16,405 nucleotides of DNA from JAACEU01 sp043816165 (GTDB taxonomy: Bacteria > Patescibacteriota > Gracilibacteria > UBA1369 > LOWO2-01-FULL-3): positions 1 through 16,405 of the forward strand of contig JBDRIE010000047.1 of assembly GCA_043816165.1 (NCBI GenBank), written 5' to 3'. The notes beneath the pieces were generated by a model. That model had not been told where the DNA came from. It did not search any database and was given only the letters and a program-made list of their open reading frames with translations. Position numbers and translations under genes: made by a program. This document shows, piece after piece, positions 14,252-16,405 of this stretch. Numbering within the stretch: position 1 is the first letter of the stretch; each line of letters opens with the position of its first letter.

Positions 14252-14280
14252 ATAATAATGAATTTATGGAGCATTTGCAA
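14252..14280 (-). promoter_or_regulatory. Promoter of purC (leaderless type)
   Basis: On the minus strand, -35 TTGCAA (14275-14280) is followed after 17 bases by -10 TATTAT (14252-14257; five of six consensus bases). Six bases, TTGAAT, then separate the -10 from ATG 14245. Transcription would begin at or next to the A of the start codon, in keeping with the absence of a Shine-Dalgarno site. The -35 hexamer is its own reverse complement and is also that of the purA promoter. Confidence 0.6.
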
Positions 14281-14303
14281 TCACCAAGTTTTTCCAATAT
14301 ATT
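14275..14303 (+). promoter_or_regulatory. Promoter of purA sharing its -35 with purC
   Basis: On the + strand, -35 TTGCAA (14275-14280), a 17-base spacer and -10 TATATT (14298-14303; five of six consensus bases) lead to a start about 20 bases before the purA ATG. The leader is too short for a riboswitch, and no ribosome site is visible before the ATG. The palindromic TTGCAA serves both directions, so the two polymerases could not bind at once. Confidence 0.6.
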
Positions 14304-14329
14304 TTGATTGAGCACATAACTTTTCAAAA

Positions 14330-15637
14330 ATGAACACATACACACAGTCTCTCGGTCAAGTTGTGACAGTATTGGGATCTCAATGGGGCGATGAGGGAAA
14401 AGGAAAACTCATTGATGTCATTTCGGAACAATACGAAATAATCGCTCGTGCCGCAGGTGGAGCAAACGCCGGACATACCATCTACATCAAAGATCCACAA
14501 AATCCATCAGAACAATTAAAATTCATTTTTCACCTAATTCCTTCAGGAATTTTCAACGAAAATACTACTTGTGTGATTGGTAATGGAGTTGTACTTGAAC
14601 TTCCGACTCTTATTGAAGAAATCGATCTACTAAACAAGCATGGGGTCAAGACGGATGGAAGAATTTTTATTTCAGATCGCACTCACTTACTTTTCAAATA
14701 TCACAAAATCATCGATGGAATTCAGGAAGAAATGAAGGGAGACGCAAAAGTAGGAACCACAAAAAGAGGAATTGGGCCTTGCTACACAGACAAAGTAAGG
14801 AGAAATGGGATCAGAGTCCACGACTTAAAAGATTTTGATATTTTCGAAAAAAAATACAGAGCGAATCTGGAAATGTTCCAACATATGTACAGTGAATTTG
14901 GACATAATGCCGACGCGGAACTCGCTGAGTTAAAAGAAATCGCAAAAAGAATAAAACCTATGATCATAGAGAGCTCTCACTTCTTGAACAAAGCAATTGA
15001 AGAAGGAAAAAAGATTTTGATAGAAGGTGCAAACGGAGCAATGCTCGATATTGATCACGGAACATATCCGTTTGTTACATCATCCAACTCAACTGTTGCC
15101 GGAGTAATTTCAGGAACCGGGATACCAGCCACAAAACTAAATAATGTAATCGGGATTATGAAAGCCTACACTACGAGAGTGGGGGCGGGCCCGTTCCCGA
15201 CCGAACTTTTCGATGGAATTGGTAAACAAATTCAAGAAACTGGTGGAGAATTTGGTGCAACTACAGGCCGCCCCCGCCGTTGCGGATGGTTCGACGCTTT
15301 TGTCGGCAAATATTCAACAATAATTAACGGATTCACAGAAATAAACCTCACAAAACTCGACGTCCTCAGCGGAATCCCAACTCTACAAATAGCCACAGGA
15401 TACAAACACAATGGCGAACAACTCGACTCATTCCCATCAAGCCTCGAAGTCCTAGAACACGTAGAAGTTGATCACATAGAAATGCCCGGATGGGACGAAG
15501 ACATCAGCGGCGTACGAAACTACGACGACCTTCCGGAAAACGCCCGCAAATATGTTGAAAAAATCGAAGAACTAATCGGTTGCCACATCGCCTCAATCGG
15601 AGTCGGCGTCGCCAGAGAAGACATGATCTTCAGATAG
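14330..15637 (+). CDS. purA: Adenylosuccinate synthetase
   Basis: PurA joins IMP and aspartate with GTP to form adenylosuccinate, the first committed step to AMP; PurB then completes it. The 435-residue length is normal. Motifs are VLGSQWGDEGKGKLIDV (14-30) with the catalytic Asp21, AGGANAGHTIY (42-52) with the catalytic His49, VGTTKRGIGPCYTDKVRR, ILIEGANGAMLDIDHGTYPFVTSS (in pieces), YTTRVGAGPFPTEL, TTGRPRRCGWFDAF and the C-terminal SIGVGVAREDMI. The last block lacks the common GPDR spelling but is in the expected place. Its start is fixed by the promoter and by the family's N terminus. It is divergent from purC, and a pentapeptide-repeat gene follows eight bases after the stop. Confidence 0.98.
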   Translation: MNTYTQSLGQVVTVLGSQWGDEGKGKLIDVISEQYEIIARAAGGANAGHTIYIKDPQNPSEQLKFIFHLIPSGIFNENTTCVIGNGVVLELPTLIEEIDLLNKHGVKTDGRIFISDRTHLLFKYHKIIDGIQEEMKGDAKVGTTKRGIGPCYTDKVRRNGIRVHDLKDFDIFEKKYRANLEMFQHMYSEFGHNADAELAELKEIAKRIKPMIIESSHFLNKAIEEGKKILIEGANGAMLDIDHGTYPFVTSSNSTVAGVISGTGIPATKLNNVIGIMKAYTTRVGAGPFPTELFDGIGKQIQETGGEFGATTGRPRRCGWFDAFVGKYSTIINGFTEINLTKLDVLSGIPTLQIATGYKHNGEQLDSFPSSLEVLEHVEVDHIEMPGWDEDISGVRNYDDLPENARKYVEKIEELIGCHIASIGVGVAREDMIFR

Positions 15638-15645
15638 AAAAACAC

Positions 15646-16218
15646 ATGGACAAAAGCACATATCACGAAGAAACGTTTCAAAACGTCTCTTTATCCAAAC
15701 AGGACCTCAGAAACAAAGAATATTCGAATTGTACATTCAAAAAATGCGACTTCACAGAATGCAATTTTTTCGGTTCAGTTTTCATCGACTGCACTTTTGA
15801 TGACAGCAGCTTTTCAAACATAAAAATAGACAATTGTAGTTTTCAAGGAGCCATTTTCGAAAATTGCAAATTAGTTGGAATTTCATTCTCTATGATCAAC
15901 GCACTCCTCATCAATTTAACGTTTAAAAATTCCAAAATTGAACTTTGCAGTTTCAACAGACTCGAGATAAAAAACAGTGAATTCTCGCAGTGCGTAATCC
16001 GAGAAACTGACTTCATCAACACAAACCTCACGGGCTCCGACTTTACGAATTCTGATTTACAAGCCAGCAAATTCCAAAATTCCAATCTAGAAAGTGCAGA
16101 TTTCACCGGCGCAAGAAATTACTATATCGACCCTACACAAAACAAACTGAAAAAAGCCAAGTTCTCCCAACCCGAAGTCTTAGCACTACTTGCCGGATTT
16201 GAGATTGAAGTTAAATAG
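15646..16218 (+). CDS. Pentapeptide-repeat protein
   Basis: A 190-residue protein made almost entirely of pentapeptide repeats (roughly residues 25-157): successive five-residue units with Phe or Leu at the centre, for example CTFKK CDFTE CNFFG, and near the end TNLTG SDFTN SDLQA SKFQN SNLES ADFTG. These build a right-handed square beta-helix. A short tail follows, NYYIDPTQNKLKKAKFS and a helix PEVLALLAGFEIEV, also seen in other members including some related to Qnr-type gyrase-protecting proteins. Whether this one binds gyrase is unknown. Cysteine is frequent and there is no signal peptide or membrane segment, so it should be cytoplasmic. ATG 15646 is chosen over an upstream in-frame TTG at 15580, which lies inside purA. 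It is eight bases after purA and is probably cotranscribed with it. Confidence 0.88.
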   Translation: MDKSTYHEETFQNVSLSKQDLRNKEYSNCTFKKCDFTECNFFGSVFIDCTFDDSSFSNIKIDNCSFQGAIFENCKLVGISFSMINALLINLTFKNSKIELCSFNRLEIKNSEFSQCVIRETDFINTNLTGSDFTNSDLQASKFQNSNLESADFTGARNYYIDPTQNKLKKAKFSQPEVLALLAGFEIEVK

Positions 16219-16316
16219 AATCAGAAACAAAAAACAAGATGGCTATATCATGCGGTTTATTCAGCCAAAATCCCCGGGGATCCCGTTATAGTAATTTTTG
16301 CAAATAGACCAAGTTG
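16219..16316. other. Intergenic stretch between the pentapeptide gene and the transposase remnant
   Basis: These 98 bases hold no coding signal I can see. A 5-bp stem TGGCT/AGCCA (16240-16244 and 16263-16267) with an 18-base loop is followed on the minus strand by a T-rich run (complement of 16226-16236), a weak terminator candidate for the transposase. A perfect palindrome lies at 16270-16281. If the right-hand gene is an IS110-type transposase, the element's end must lie in or near this stretch. Confidence 0.4.
16270..16281. repeat. Perfect 12-bp palindrome ATCCCCGGGGAT
   Basis: The sequence equals its own reverse complement over 12 bases. It has no loop and so is a poor hairpin by itself. 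It stands out by GC content in an AT-rich gap, about 36 bases past the stop of the transposase fragment, and could be a protein-binding site or part of the end of the mobile element. Confidence 0.5.
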
Positions 16317-16405
16317 TCATACTAATTTTTGATTGTTTGATTGCACTTGTTTTTGTAAGGCAAAAATTCTATAAAGGAATTTACGGGCGATAGCTATTAA
16401 GCAGG
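16317..16405 (-). mobile_element. C-terminal end of an IS110-family-like transposase (cut by window edge)
   Basis: Read from the right edge on the minus strand, one frame is open for 28 codons and ends in TGA at 16317-16319. It begins LIAIARKFLYRIFAL, which resembles the conserved C-terminal end of IS110/IS116/IS902 transposases, where an A-[LI]-x-A-x-A-R-K-[LI]-L motif followed by a short hydrophobic helix closes the protein. This is pattern recognition on a very short piece, so the family call is tentative. The DEDD and serine catalytic regions lie outside the window, and it cannot be told whether the gene is intact. The other five frames at the edge show no better candidate. Confidence 0.5.

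Noticed and set aside
15580..15645. Upstream TTG extension of the pentapeptide-repeat gene
   Set aside because: It lies within the conserved end of purA in another frame, is arginine-rich and adds no repeat pattern. ATG 15646 sits just after the purA stop.
16347..16375. A + strand promoter-like pair (TTGTTT, 17 bases, TATAAA) leading off the right edge
   Set aside because: The -35 match is weak, and the same bases are better explained as the coding end of the minus-strand transposase fragment.
16384..16405. Possible 5' end of a tRNA (GGGCGATAGCT...) at the right edge
   Set aside because: The D-arm spacing and loop do not fit a tRNA, and a minus-strand coding frame runs through it.
1..16405. 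CRISPR array, rRNA or tRNA genes, restriction or toxin-antitoxin module
   Set aside because: I looked for regular spaced repeats, conserved rRNA segments and tRNA cloverleaf patterns on both strands and saw none. All long gaps are accounted for by coding sequence.

Overview
This window is AT-rich, compactly coded chromosomal DNA. It looks like a small-genome bacterium of the Candidate Phyla Radiation (Patescibacteria), perhaps a Peregrinibacteria-like lineage. The clues are tight gene packing, few clear Shine-Dalgarno sites, a large stand-alone TraD/VirB4-like ATPase with an N-terminal membrane anchor of a type common in that radiation, and a membrane-anchored solute-binding protein with no permease beside it. 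UGA is used as a real stop (PAP2-like gene, ruvX, the transposase fragment), so the UGA=Gly code of Gracilibacteria/Absconditabacteria does not apply. The lineage call is inference from gene content.

Layout. At the left edge is the 3' end of ribH (lumazine synthase), followed by a complete pgk, both on the + strand. pgk converges with a minus-strand operon, rplI > ruvX > TraD/VirB4-like ATPase > PAP2/sphingomyelin-synthase-like membrane protein, whose genes are separated by 7-8 bases or overlap by 4. Upstream of it, behind a GC-rich patch of small hairpins and a terminator, lies a second minus-strand series: purC > purE > purB > ileS > yvlD-like > secG > family-5 solute-binding protein. From the divergent region at about 14250-14330, purA and a pentapeptide-repeat gene run on the + strand. 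The right edge carries the last codons of a minus-strand transposase that resembles the IS110 family.

How the genes work together. PurE, PurC and PurB carry out consecutive steps of IMP synthesis (AIR to CAIR to SAICAR to AICAR). PurA and PurB convert IMP to AMP. purC and purA are divergent and appear to share one palindromic -35 hexamer, which would couple the two arms. PurE has class II signatures (direct AIR carboxylase), so no PurK would be needed. RplI, IleRS, SecG, RuvX and Pgk are housekeeping functions in translation, secretion, pre-rRNA processing/DNA metabolism and glycolysis.

The points most worth a second look are the shared -35 with a probably leaderless purC mRNA, the cysteine-rich tail on PurB, the class II PurE, the orphan conjugation-type ATPase inside a ribosomal-protein operon, the short CCCCGCCT...AACT hairpin repeat found in two intergenic gaps, and the probable IS110-like end at the right edge.
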